Below, piece by piece: positions 11,150 to 23,024 of a stretch of 64,000 nt of DNA. Both the position numbers and the translations under genes were made by a program. This DNA comes from Isoetes taiwanensis (taxonomy: Eukaryota; Streptophyta; Lycopodiopsida; Isoetales; Isoetaceae), in NCBI GenBank assembly GCA_021234155.1, contig JAJEKV010000173.1, forward strand, positions 388,843 to 452,842, in the 5' to 3' direction. Position 1 is the stretch's first letter, and each line of letters opens with the position of its first letter. A model generated the notes under the pieces. That model was not told the DNA's origin. It made no database searches and was given only the letters and a program-made list of their open reading frames with translations.

Positions 11150-12800
11150 CAGCAGTGCTAATATAGTTTATAGATGTTTATCCAACACCAATAAGGTATG
11201 CTCCTCAGGAATATGTTTATGACTATCGGGGACATGGAGACTGGCAAGATTATTCTCAGTATAACATTGGTGTGCATCCCCTATCATGTATAACGATGGT
11301 GACCCAGTGATGTATCTACCTCCAGGTTATAACCTTTTCTCTCCTCCATATGCTCAGTTTGGTGGAGGTGATTAATACTATATGCCTGGTGGATATCAAT
11401 ACCTCGTTCCGGTGCAAGGAATTGCCCCAGATGTGCTCTATATGATGCCTGGAATTGTAGCAGGTGACTATGGTGCTGATGTTTGCCCTTCTTATCAACA
11501 AGCTACAATTTTCCCTCATTTTCCAGCAACAGGAGAACCTCTTTATGGGGAAGAGGTAGCATCCTTCTGTCAACCAATGTTCGCAGCGTTTATCTCCACC
11601 TGTAATGATGGCTGCACCTCGGTATGTAGAGGATGTTGGTCCTGCATGTTCTGTTCCACTTCTGATGACTTCAAGAACTTATTCTCCAATTGTTCATTAC
11701 CCTAGTGGGTTCGTCCATTTGCCTGCCCAGAATCCAACAATACCTCAGAAGAAGTTTGTTATGATGCTGATAGAGGGTAATGGTTCTGCTTGGCTGGAGA
11801 AAAGGCTTGGAAAGAAATCACCTCAGGTTCTTTCCCAGCCTATATCTCCTAGACCAGATGCCCCATTATATGTTCAGAAACAGATGCAAGAACTTTAACT
11901 GCAACTGAAACTCCATCAAAATTTAGCGAATCAGGGAGAGAGAAAGTGAATTTGTTGGGGAGCCGAGTAAATGGTTACACTCAAGGATTTGAGTATAATA
12001 GGCCAAAACTGGGTTTGTTTTTTTCCAAGCATGAATATAAACTTTGATGTCTTGAATGAACATGTTGGGGGGCCACGTCCATTTAAAGTAGTCAGAGAGG
12101 GAGAGGTTTCCCAGGATGGCACATTGAAAGGAAGTGACAACCATTACAATAAGCCAGAGTTTGCAACCTCATATGAGGATGCAAGATTTTTGTAATTAAG
12201 TCTTATATTGAAGATGATGTGCATAAAAAAGTAAAATATGGCGTTTGGACTAGCATAGCAAAAGGAAATAAAAGATTAGATATAACATATCAGCAGGCAC
12301 GAGCGAAGGTTACTAGTAAACCAGGATTGCCATTATTTTTCTTTTTTCTGTGAATGATAGCGGGCAGTTTTGTGGAGTGGCAGAAATGACTGGACCTGTA
12401 GATTTTATTAAGAGCATGGGTTTCTGGCAGCATGATAAAAAGTAGAATGGTTGCTTCAATGTTAAGTGGCATATTGTCAAGCACATCCCCAATAGACAAT
12501 TTTGCCATATCGTGCTTGAGAATAATGGTAATGATCCTGTCACAAATAGTAGAGATACTCAATTGAAATGTTGAATATTCTCAAACAGTACTTACATAAG
12601 ACTTCTTTGCTTGACAATTTTGAGCACTATAATAGCAGGCAGAAATCAATGGAAGAGAAGAGACACGTTGAAGACGGGTCATCAAACAATATTTTGCAAA
12701 CAATATTTTGCAGGTGCATAAAGCTCTGCAGAAGGAAAGTGGGAAGAATGAAATTGTGGTTGGTGCTTAGTCCTCGTTTTAGATTTTGGATCTGTGATTT
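11150..12800 (+). pseudogene. YTH-domain (ECT/YTHDF-type) pseudogene
   Basis: YTH proteins of the plant ECT group bind N6-methyladenosine in mRNA. Residues at about 11,200-11,880 match the Tyr/Pro/Gly-rich N-terminal region of ECT proteins (YDYRGHGDWQDYSQYN, MYLPPGYNLFSPPYAQFGG). From about 12,148 to 12,660 the YTH domain can be followed through three frames: [64 protein letters not shown], then KTSLLDNFEHYNSRQKSMEE. At least three frameshifts or stops interrupt it (for example near 12,193, 12,350 and 12,445). No introns interrupt the domain, although the plant genes are spliced, so a retrocopied (processed) origin is likely. The aromatic-cage tryptophans in GVW and VKW are still readable. 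It is almost certainly non-functional. Confidence 0.75.
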
Positions 12801-15800
12801 AGTGGATAAAGAGTGAATTAATACCCAGATTTTCTTGGGCTTGAAGATGATAATGCAGACGGATTTGGAATCGATAGAATGTCGTAAGAACAAAAGGGAA
12901 GAGTTTGCTTCAAAGCCAAGTTTACAAGATTTTGAATTTTAGAACAACAGTAGAGAGTGAAGATGATCCCATTGTTTTGACCTGTTTTTGGTATGCTAAA
13001 ATTTAGGGTTGAGACATGTGGAGATGGTAAAGTTATATGCAGGTTGTTGCGCTTGCCACAGTACAGCTCATCTTGTCCCGAAGGAACGCATTTGAGTGAT
13101 GAGGAGTTTGTTGTGACAATTAACGTAGTGAATGAGATCCTCCATAGTTAAGTTCTTTGTTATTGTATCTGTGCTTTTCTATAATGCCTAAGTTCCATTC
13201 CTTTTATATACTGTGGCATGAATTGCGAATATGTGAAGAAATCTGCTTATGGCTTCTCCATGAACAAAATAGCATGAAATACATTGTTAATGTTAATGAT
13301 AATCTGCTGGAAGATTGCAATGCGAGATGGTCTTTGGTCTTTGTTGTGATCGGGCGTAACGGCAGAAACAAAGTCTATCTTACGAGGTTGTAGTATTTAT
13401 AACTGATTTCAATCTTCTTATGCACTTGAACGAACCACACTCTTGACAGGACAACAATTGCTTATTAGAGAAAGGCTATTTTAGACTTTTAACAATGGAC
13501 ATAAGTGTTTGCAAACATGATAATATCTAGTAAGATACATGACATACCCTTCTCCCAAAGAATATACATGATAAGGTGCCAGGTAATCTTCTATACCTAG
13601 GACAACTATATACAATTTTTATGCCCATTTAGTTGCCAGACGATGCTAGGCGTCCATGTTTTGGTGACAGATGTAAGATATACTTTATTTTTAAATACCA
13701 TTGTACTTCAAGGTCGAAACCAGAACTGCAGGGATAATGACAGACAAGGTACAATTTAAATTTTCTAGTGTTATTCATGATGGATAATTAACACCGTGCA
13801 ATCGTAGTGTAAATTTTTGTTTTACTACATGATAGAGTAATACATTTCAACCATCTCAACGAATAGCAACTTTATTAATAAAGACAAACACTATTGCTCT
13901 TGGGTTCGTTCACTATCTCAGTCATGTCATAAGTTCGAGTCCAAATAGACAATGAGCACCTTCTTGGGCTAAGACAACCTGCATTCATAACATTTACATG
14001 GCTCAACACAAAATAAACAAGACCCAACATAAAATGACGAAATAGAACCCATGAAAACACACTCTCAGGCCACCAAAGGGCAACCCTCTGTGCGCAGCAC
14101 CTTGTTTCAAATAGTCCAAAGCTACCAACCTGCTGCTAAATGAAAAGCCTGGCTTTATAACTTCGTCCAGGTACTTGAGTAAATTGCCCAAAGCACTTGT
14201 TGACTTGTTAGTGTGATACATGTCTAAGGTGGCCACACATGAAAAAGCAATGCTTAATGGTCTCAGATCTCTGCTTATATACTGAACACAGATCTGATGT
14301 TCTAGGGTCAAACCTGTGGACAAGAACATTAACCCGAAGGCATCTGTGAAGAATCTTCCATCAAAGTACAGCCACTTAAGGATGAAGTAGCTTATATTTT
14401 TAATTAAATCCCCCAAATCTTCTTTTGTTTGGTGCATATTCACACGAGAGTTGATGTGAGACAGCGAGAGCCCCTTATTTCCACACCAAAAAAATATAAT
14501 ACAAGTATAAAATCATATCACTTTCAAACGTTATAGTATTTGTCAAATCTCACTATATTATATACCCTAGTTTGTGGGAGTATGCAACACAAAAGGGATC
14601 ATTATCTACGGCTTAAAGTGAGGCACAACTCCTGAATATGCCCATCTAATAGCTCTCTATTTCCGAAGACACCCCTCGCGTGAATATACACCCAAACAAA
14701 AGGGGTTTTGGGATGAATATAATAAAAAATGTAGGATGTAATGGTTTAACATTGTGGAAAAATAAATTGTCATAAACAACAAAATAAAGGCATTAATACA
14801 CCCAAGATTGTCATGTAAAATGAATTTGAAAACCTGCTAGGCTCTATTTAATTGTAGTAAAAACTCGAGAATGCAAAATAAGTTAATGTATATTACATAT
14901 TTCTAAATGTAAGGTCAATCAATGGAATGTAAGGTAGATTGCAACGCAAATCTCGAGTGTCAACATTTTTGGTTAAAATGCCACAGAATAATATGTGGCA
15001 TGTGGCATTGTGGCTTCTAGCTGAATGTGACCTAACTAATTTTTATGTCTTTTGAAGCAAATAAAATTAACATCCTCACATATAGCACCAATTTTTGAAG
15101 GACAAAGGATCTAATACATGACTATGTCCTCCATGCAACCGATAATTGTCTTCACACTTCTACAAAGTTTTTATAATCTCTAGAATGATGATGTAAGAGC
15201 AAGCTTTTATTAAGATGCCAAAGTGTGTACGTGACATAAGACTTCAATAAGAAAATGTAGTAGGCTACTTCAATTTAATGATATTCAATCCATTAATAAA
15301 AGTACTCTTATAAATCCGATGACAATATATAGCTTCTAGGCATCAGAGATACTGCTATAACAAACTGAAGATGACGATTGCAATAGTATATTATGCAATT
15401 TGATCTAAAGGGATGGAGACATTTATATACTCTATATGTTGCATTTGACTCATGAGATACTGCAACCAACAAGATGTTTGGCATATGCTTGATAGGGCAT
15501 GAAGACCATCCATTTGATGAAACTAACCTACATGTTGAATTATAAAAGAGAAAAGGATGCTTAACACATGTCTGATCCAAGCCAACATTTCTAGGAAATG
15601 ATCAACTTGCTATTAATAACTTAATGTATGCATGCTCTGATTGAGGATTGATTATATGTTGTCATCAAAGAGGTCATCAAATTGACAAAGTTGTTGCACT
15701 CAGAAGCCATGTGGTAGTTGTGCTTGCGCAAGCCATAAATAATGGTATTGGAAGAGGCTTCTTCTTGTCTCCCCTTATTTATTGATAATGAAACAAGACT

Positions 15801-16050
15801 GGACACTTCGGCTATAGAATTTTTAGACGATTTTAACTTTTTAAGTTGCATTTTTAGGTTTCATGTTAATTCTTTTGAAGTCGCCTCCCCCTCAAGGGTT
15901 TCATCGAGATTCCGAGGTGGACCCTTTTGTCATTGCGTACCTCATGGCAAAAATTGTCTAGGAACCTCTAGATCGGGGTTGATCTTAAGGGGTCATTTAG
16001 AGACAAATGGCTATATTTTAAATTTTAAAAAATAAAGTATTAAAGTTGAA
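12801..16050. other. Gene-poor AT-rich stretch
   Basis: No gene is recognised. The longest frame (14,003-14,443, minus, 146 codons) gives a protein with no familiar motif and is probably chance. A tRNA B-box-like stretch (aagttcgagtcc) lies near 13,935. The rest is AT-rich intergenic sequence. Confidence 0.5.
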
Positions 16051-16054
16051 TTGG

Positions 16055-16230
16055 TTACAGTGTACCAGCATACTTATTACTGCTAAGGTTTTTCCCTCGA
16101 AAACCCTTCGGGGCGAGGGTTTTTAATCCTGACAGTAATACGCTTGCTGCTCTCTTTTTGTTTGGGTCCCATAGGCCAATTGGTCTCTGTGGACGATAAA
16201 AATTCAATTCTATTCTATTCTATTCTATTG
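16055..16230 (+). mobile_element. SINE-like element, copy 1, with (TTCTA)n tail
   Basis: The body shares a long match with the inverted sequence at 21,855-22,000. Both contain a conserved hairpin (tttttccctcg ... gcgagggttttt) and a 3' part ending in ttggtctctgtggacgataaaa. The tail is attcaattc followed by about five TATTC units (about 16,206-16,230). It is short, noncoding, dispersed in both orientations and has a simple-sequence tail, as expected for a SINE. I do not see a clear tRNA-type A/B box pair, so promoter type and family are open. Confidence 0.55.
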
Positions 16231-17400
16231 AAAATATTATTATTATTTTTTTTTTCCAAATCTTTGACATTTCTTAAGTTCAGATTTGAAGCTTCGCCGT
16301 TAGGATCATAGATTTGCCCCTTATCACCCTCGTAGATCAAGTAATTTCTTGCTAGTTATAGTGGCCAATAGTACTCAACAATTGTCAACATCTGCTCAAT
16401 TTTACTGAGACGTACTAGACCTCTTTATGGTATCAAATCCCGCTAAGTTGTATGTAATTGAAATCTAATTTCCTTTTTGTCAATTACCATAATGCCACTG
16501 GTAAGATTTGCCTAAATTTCTATGAAACAATTCAAATAAACAATTCAAGTCCGAAAAAGTAAGTACCAATATAACTAATTTACAAAACATGCGACTTGCC
16601 TGATCTTCTAAATTACACCTATGAAATATGGCTTAGTACGTTGAGATTTGTAAATGAAGATTCCTTTAGAAAGGAAAAAAGATACCATTCCATAACCAAG
16701 GCAGCTAATCGTGAATTGGCTACATGTGAACCAAGGAGGCTAGAGTGAATTGATTACATGTGATATATGTTTTGTACTTATCTAATGAGGAAGAAAAGCT
16801 CGGCGTCTTTAAAAATAAATTAAAATAAAATAAATAAATTGGTTTACATGGACAAGAGGAAGAACGATTCAATGCGACCCCATCCCTTGCATACAACATT
16901 GGGATGAAATTGAAGCACCAATGTGATAAATATCGAACATCGACATGCTTAAATGAACTTAAATCTTAGAAGTTTCAATAAAATGTGTTTTCTTTTTTAA
17001 CTGTGGCTTTAACGTGCCGCTGGGGCGAATATACCACAGATATGTGTGTGGTTTAGGCGCTAGATCAAAGCAACCCAATGTTATATAGAAATGTAAAATT
17101 ACCATAGTTGCTAATAAATAGCCATAGCATATAGCTAGATCAAAGCAACCCAAATTACCCAATGTTATATAGAAATGTAAAATAACCCTAGGGCTAATAA
17201 ATAGCTATAGTATATAGAGACCAGGGCAAAAACATGAGGCAAGAGGTAGTTGAGGAAAGGGACAAAATACAGTTAGGCTAACAAGACTTTTTAACTAAAT
17301 TTACAATGTCCCAATCATGAAGCGTTTTTAAGGAACAAGTAATATTACACCCAAGCCTTTCTCTATACATAACAAATACATATAAATACATTATCCAGCT
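16231..17400. other. AT-rich intergenic sequence with a local tandem duplication
   Basis: No gene is seen. At about 17,061-17,136 and 17,135-17,220 a segment of roughly 75-85 bp is duplicated in tandem (gatcaaagcaacccaa ... aatgttatatagaaatgtaa ... ctaataaatagc). The second copy carries a short insertion. Confidence 0.6.
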
Positions 17401-17893
17401 TCAACGCCCAGCCTGTTATCTCCATAATGCACCATGCAAATCCAAGCACAGCAGCCTTCATGTGCTCAGATTCCCAAAATATCTCCAAATCCAAGGTAAG
17501 GATTAAAAAAATGGCTCTAGAATCTGAGCTCCTCGTGTTTGATGCCAGAAAACTTATTCTGCAACTCGACCACATTCTACAGGGATCTAGTAAGCTCTCA
17601 GGCAAGGCCCCAAAATCAGAGTTTTCCTGCTGCAGAAGCTCATGCTTATATCAGATCATCATTTATCACTTATCATTAGATCAGATCAATCAGATCAAAA
17701 ATAGTTATCCTATATCATCATCAAAGATATCTCGATCATTAGGATCATTGATTCATTATATATCCTGTTCTTCACAGAGCGCCAACCGAAAAATTCCGCA
17801 GATTCCTAAAATAATCGGACCCGCGAAGCAGTTCCAAACCAAATCCACGCAATTCTGAATCTACAGCGGTCCAAAAAAATCTGGTCACACAGC

Positions 17894-19424
17894 TCAATGA
17901 TCAGAATCAAGGAGCTCCTTTCTAAGCTTACGAGAGAACGACTGGCAAGCGTCAGAACTGAGGCTAACAGCGGCAGCAAGGGCCATGAATACGGCAGCAT
18001 CTTCAACACAGGAAACAAATTTGGTAGCCAATTGGACAACGGAACGGGTACCCTTTTTCTCATTTTGGACAGAGCAATTCATAACAAAACCGCCCACAAC
18101 CGGAAGTGAAAGATTAAAGCTACAATCCCCACTGCTGTGTGGTGTTTCAACAGGCGAAATGGGTGGGGATAATTCTGCTTTCAATCTGCTTGTATCGATA
18201 GAAAACTCCCCTCCTTTTTTAGATCTAATAACGGTTTCAGATATCAAAACCCCACTTCCCATTCCGGCAACACCTCCTCCTTCAGCTACGAGCTGAAATT
18301 TAAGCCCTAATCCTCCATTTGCTCGTTCTCGCCATGCTTCTAGACGGCCCCAAGGTCTCCAGTTATCCAATGCTCCATGTTCTGGTCTTAAAATTAACCA
18401 TGCTCCTGGGTTAGATCTGCTTACTCTGTCAGATCCTGTGAAGGGCACAAACGGAGTTACCATTGATGCCGCTGCAACAGGGGACCCTGATAAATCGTGT
18501 ATCATAACTACCCATCCCTTTCTTTCTCGCCTTGGTTTTTCTGTATGATGATCTACCACAGTATGTAGCCCAGTTCTGCTGTTTGATCGTGGTGTGTCTG
18601 GCTGTATAAACCTGCAGAAAAATCCAGCCAGCGGCAAGATTAACCACATGATTGTTTCAATTTTAGGCTAAAAATGTTTAGGTCGTACTGATTTTATCAA
18701 ATGCCCTGTTCTTCAATCTTTTTCTTTCGATCCGAGAACAGGGGAATTTAGAAACGAGACAAGCTTAAAGAACAGATTTAGAATCTTTTTTTCACCTTGA
18801 TCGAGTTCGATCTTTGCTGAACTTGCAGCTAAATATTGGCTGTTTAGTCTTGCCATGGCCTTGAACGATTTGTGGAGAAAGAGCAATGTCTCCGTCGAAC
18901 TGGAAGACATAACGAGGATCTGCCTCGACCTTCACAAGAACATGGAGCTGAGCTCTTGGAGTAGAAGATTGAACCAGCTTATTGCCACAATCTTTTCCAA
19001 TATCAATCCATCCGTTATGAATCTGAACAGGCATTTCCTCCATCCATTCTGGCCCTACCGGAATGCTCAGAGTTCCTAAAAGCTTACCTTCACTTAATCC
19101 GCAAGAAGTGCCCTGTCTGCCAGTATAAATCATAACCTCCAGAAAAGGCCGTGAAGATCTGACACAAGAAGAAGAAGAAAAAAGCTTGGCCACAGCATCT
19201 TCGTCCAGGTAAAAACTCGCAGCGACATTTAACGGATTTGGATCTGCAGATTCGGGAGTTAAGAGCGGCACAGGGGCAGATTGAACAGGTGAATTCGGCA
19301 GCCTGACCTCGCAGAAACAGGGCGAAGAAGAGGAATGGACTCGATTTGTAGCGCCTTTTGTTGCGACAGGGATACGTAATCCCAGAGCGGCAACCGAAAC
19401 CTTAACGAATGATCTTGGATCCAT
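17894..19424 (-). CDS. DUF1005 family protein, two exons
   Basis: CDS is complement(17894..18611, 18796..19424), 1,347 nt, 448 residues. The start ATG at 19,424 opens MDPRSFVKVSVAALGLRIPV, matching the conserved N-terminus of the plant DUF1005 family (Arabidopsis members are annotated as DUF1005 or formin-like). Exon 1 carries the family blocks SSSPCFCEVRLPN, LEVMIYTGRQGTSCG, HNGWIDIGKDCG and ADPRYVFQFDG. Exon 2 carries KGWVVMIHDLSGSPVAAASM, SNPGAWLILRPE, PWGRLEAWRER and the C-terminal VSCVEDAAVFMALAAAVSLS. The 184-bp intron (18,612-18,795) has a GTGAAA donor and a TTTTCTGCAG acceptor, and joins the frame within a Ser-Arg codon. Length fits the family. No stops or frameshifts occur. The molecular function of the family is not established. 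I see no obvious TATA box upstream. Confidence 0.93.
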
Positions 19425-21850
19425 GAAAAGGGAGCTAGAAGCTGGAAGCCATGATCGTAAGCGATGATCTTAAGCCATGGAAAAAAAATCCAACAGAATG
19501 CGAAGAAAAGACCGAGACGAACAGATCCGGCAGAAAAAAGAAGGTAATCGGGCGAGTTTTTGGAGTAACAGAGCAGGGGAAGGTCTGGCTATGGTGGACA
19601 AGCCGGAGCTGAGGTTCGTGATGTCCAGCTATGGCAGAGCACGACCTTCAAGGGCCCGCATTTTTGGTCTTGTGCCCTAACCCTAATCCCTTCACATTGT
19701 TTGCACATGCATTACCAACATGTCCCAACAACTTGTAAACTAGAAACCCCCCCTCCTTCTATCTATTAGTTTATTATTGGCATCTCCATGTGGTCTTGCC
19801 CCACTCCCTCCGGCTATGCTCTCTAGCTCTTCTCTGTTTGTATAGTTTCCATAGTCCTTTTGTGCCCGTGGACGATAAAATTCAATTCAATGCATTTATG
19901 TCCTTTTGGCTCTCCCTCATCCTTAGCAGCATCATCTGCCGCATTCCCCCAATGGATGATAAAATTTAATTCAATGCATTATGTCCCTTTGGCCCTCCCT
20001 CATCCTTAACAGCATCATCTTCCGCATTCTGCATTCCCCTCCACCTCCTCAACTAGTCTGTTAGAACTGTTAGTAACCACTGAAGAGTGCCAAAATGATC
20101 ACTAATTGGACACTTTTAACCCTAGCTTCTCTAGCTATATTGTCAGTTGGTCAAAATAAAATAGAGATAGTTATCTCAACAAATGATCATTTCAAACTTC
20201 AGTTAGTAGAAAGGGGTTGATCATGCCGAGAAAAATCTTACCCAAAATCAGTTTGTAAAAAAATTGGCTTCATGTCAACTACACAATTACCATGCTTGCA
20301 TATAGTAGGTTAATTTCATTGTTTTCCTCAAAGTTATCCTTTGCCATCGCTTGATCATTAGAATATGCTTCATCTACACTCATATGGAAGAGCATTAACA
20401 CCTTTCCAACCAAAAACTTGCAAGTTATCCTGCAATTATCTTTGTTACTGCTCGTTTGAGTGTGATTTTGCAAGTCAACATCCCCGGCCCTTGGAGGGAG
20501 GGGGGAGGGATGATGGATGATGCATGCACTAGTGAATCGCCTATCAAAGTAAAATTTACCTCTAGATGAGATGATCAAGTTGAACAATATATTGAACTAG
20601 TTATGAGGACAGTAAATTATGGGCATAATGGGTGTCTAGCAGTTACAAGGACATTAGGTTGTTAGAGCAAGATCATAAAGCTTTTACTTCAATAACGTGT
20701 GGTCCAATTTAAGTAAGTGTTAGTTTAACGACTTAATGAACAAACTTAGAACAAAGAGGAAATAAATTTTTTGAGCAAATCAAGCTAAGATGGTGTTAGT
20801 TTACAAATGACCATAAATGAGACTAATTGCAAATACTTATTGCTTCTTGAGACATGACACCTATAAATTCACAAAAATGCAAGAGAATTTGGATCATGGT
20901 TTGGGAAATTTTTGAAGCATAATCGGCAACTTTCTTGTTGGATGTAGCCTAACCTACCAAGCACATGCTCCCGCTCCATTCCTACCAAAAGCAGGAAGAA
21001 ACGTCGCTTTTTTTAACAAGAAATTATACTACTCTCTTTCTAAACTGTAGTGTGAATTTTCAAATCCACACTATAGGTTACAAGGATTCCAAGGAATTTT
21101 CCAGTGTACCCTACATGTGGTTGTGTCATGCTAGACAAACAAAAACACATTAATGTGTCTGCTTCTCACATCATTAAATACATCAAAAGGACATGATAAG
21201 CCTCTATCTACATGAGGGCCAGATTTTTTGGATCAAAGCATAGTTCTCCCTTTTATAACAAATAGATGGAACAGCTGCACATCATATCCAAAACAACTGC
21301 ACATAGCTACATGTCAATATCGTACATAAATTCAAAGCCAAAACAAACTTCTTTTTGCACCCGTTGTCTTGACATGTGCGGCAAGAGCTCTGAACCTTCT
21401 TAAAATAAGCGCATCTATATGATTCTTATAAATTATAAAATTTCGTCTTTCTTCTAGAGAAACCTTCATATTTTCATTATCTAGTGGCTATAAACACTCT
21501 TCCAAATCACACTACCAAGAGCAACTTCTATTTAAAAAAAAAAAAACAAAAACAAAATAAAAACAAAGAGAGGGTCACGTGTTAAGGCGCTAAATTGCTA
21601 TACCGAAAGTCATGGGTTCAATGCCTCATTGTGGTTAAGGACCCACTTCAGCCATGTATAGTGATCATGAGTCATCCTTGCAGAGGAATTTTCCATTTCC
21701 AAGGCATCAATTGAAGGACCTTCAGGCTGTAATATTTCTTCCATCAAGAATTTTAAATGGAAATACAAACTGGATAAAAAGCGATGTGGAACCAGAAGGA
21801 ATTATTCCAATTCCCTTGTTCTGTAGCCAATGGACCTCAAATTTGAACCA
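19425..21850. other. Intergenic, with a SINE-like 3' end and tandem duplication
   Basis: No gene is seen. At about 19,825-19,893 the sequence ttccatag ... gtggacgataaaattcaattc resembles the 3' part of the SINE-like element at 16 kb. It is followed by a tandem duplication of about 85-90 bp (about 19,868-19,955 and 19,956-20,040) sharing gataaaat(t)caattcaatgc and ccctcatccttagcagcatcat. A tRNA-like B box (gggttcaatgcc) lies near 21,614. The remaining sequence is unremarkable. Confidence 0.5.
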
Positions 21851-21854
21851 TAAG

Positions 21855-22000
21855 CATTTATTCCACGAAGACCAATCAGTCTATCGGACTTAATACAAAA
21901 GCGCAGCAGGTGTATTACTGCCCGGATCAAAAAACCCTCGCCTCAAAGTGTTTTCAAGGGAAAAACCAAGGCAGCTATAAGACTGTTGATAAGCTGTACA
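21855..22000 (-). mobile_element. SINE-like element, copy 2
   Basis: The reverse complement matches the element at 16,055-16,230 over about 140 bp: a start near gtaca(g)c, the hairpin segment ggtttttccc ... gcgagggtttttt, the gcagtaatac block, and a 3' end ttggtcttcgtggaataaa. It lacks the pentanucleotide tail. The two copies are clearly diverged, so the family is old. Confidence 0.55.
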
Positions 22001-22196
22001 AATAGACGTGATGAAATATATATACACGTAAGTGGTTTTCCGTATCCGAGCCCTCATATCTATTACCCCCTAAACCTTAGTCTTGGCCAGAAGGGGAAAC
22101 TCGCCATCAACGAGTTCTTTTAATCTAAGGAGCTCAAATTTCCAATCATCTGAAGCACATTGCATTAGCGCCATTGCAAGAAAGGAGGAGAGGAGA

Positions 22197-22257
22197 GAAT
22201 AGAATAGAATAGAATAGAATAGAATAGAATAGAATAGAATAGAATAGAATAGAATAG
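22197..22257. repeat. (GAATA)n microsatellite
   Basis: About twelve tandem copies of a pentanucleotide, read agaat/gaata on plus and TATTC on minus. The same unit forms the tail of the SINE-like element at 16 kb, so this may be the tail of another minus-oriented element rather than an independent microsatellite. Confidence 0.9.
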
Positions 22258-22346
22258 AGGAAATGTATCGAAAGTGAGTCCAATAGAGTCTTCTGTGAGT
22301 CTCTTTGTTTTGTGGCAGGTATAATCCAACATGGTTATTTATCTCA

Positions 22347-22693
22347 TGTTGGAATATAAATATGTTGACTAAGCATAATGTGCTGAAACAGCAGTGGTTC
22401 AGCACTTAGCACACAGGTGCTGACAAGGTGTTGAAATGTACAGAAGGCATCACTTTGTCAGCACTGAGCACCGACCAATCAGTGCCGTAATTAGTGGACG
22501 GTGGTTAAACGGTAGACTACTATTCTTATTCTCACCAGTTGTATATATTGATTGTACGTTATATACTATGCAATGCTCATAAGTAGAGATTATATTTCCT
22601 ATTGCTTTTCTCAATTGAGTTATTCTTGTTCTTCTATATTATCTCTTGAGTCGATCTTGCGGGGTTTGTGCTGGTTTTGCACTAGTTCTATCA
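22347..22693 (+). repeat. copia 5' LTR
   Basis: 347 bp from TGTTGGAATATAAATATG to CTAGTTCTATCA, followed directly by the PBS. A second copy lies at 27,266-27,593. Confidence 0.92.
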
Positions 22694-23024
22694 TGGTATC
22701 AGACGCTTTCTTGAGAGAAGAATAGAGCAAGCTATTGGAGAAGCATCCAAATTGGATTGACCATTGTTTCCAGAAGTTCTTTGGCTGAGATTTGGTGGCG
22801 GAAAATCTCATTTGCAACATTGGAGAAGATTCTTGCTTTTTGGCCTGGAGGAAGTGTTTTGGAAGAGAGTTTCGGATTTTCCAGCAAGTTTTGGTGTGAG
22901 ATTCGAGTTTTTCAAGACCTTTTTGACGACAAAATTCAAGATTCAACTTTCTAATGGGTGCTTTGTTTGGTGACGAATTTGTTTTCTCAACCATCTTTTT
23001 GGCTGCTGGAAGCAGGAGAAATTC

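Noticed and set aside
14003-14443. 146-codon minus frame as a gene
   Set aside because: No recognisable motif, AT-rich surroundings, no splice or promoter context. A frame of this size is expected by chance.
17427-17858. Plus-strand 143-codon frame next to the DUF1005 gene
   Set aside because: It overlaps the 3' flank of the minus-strand DUF1005 gene and contains no domain. Probably antisense to its 3' UTR.
21600-21650. A tRNA gene near 21,614
   Set aside because: Only the B box (gggttcaatgcc) is convincing. No complete cloverleaf can be drawn and there is no acceptor-stem pairing.
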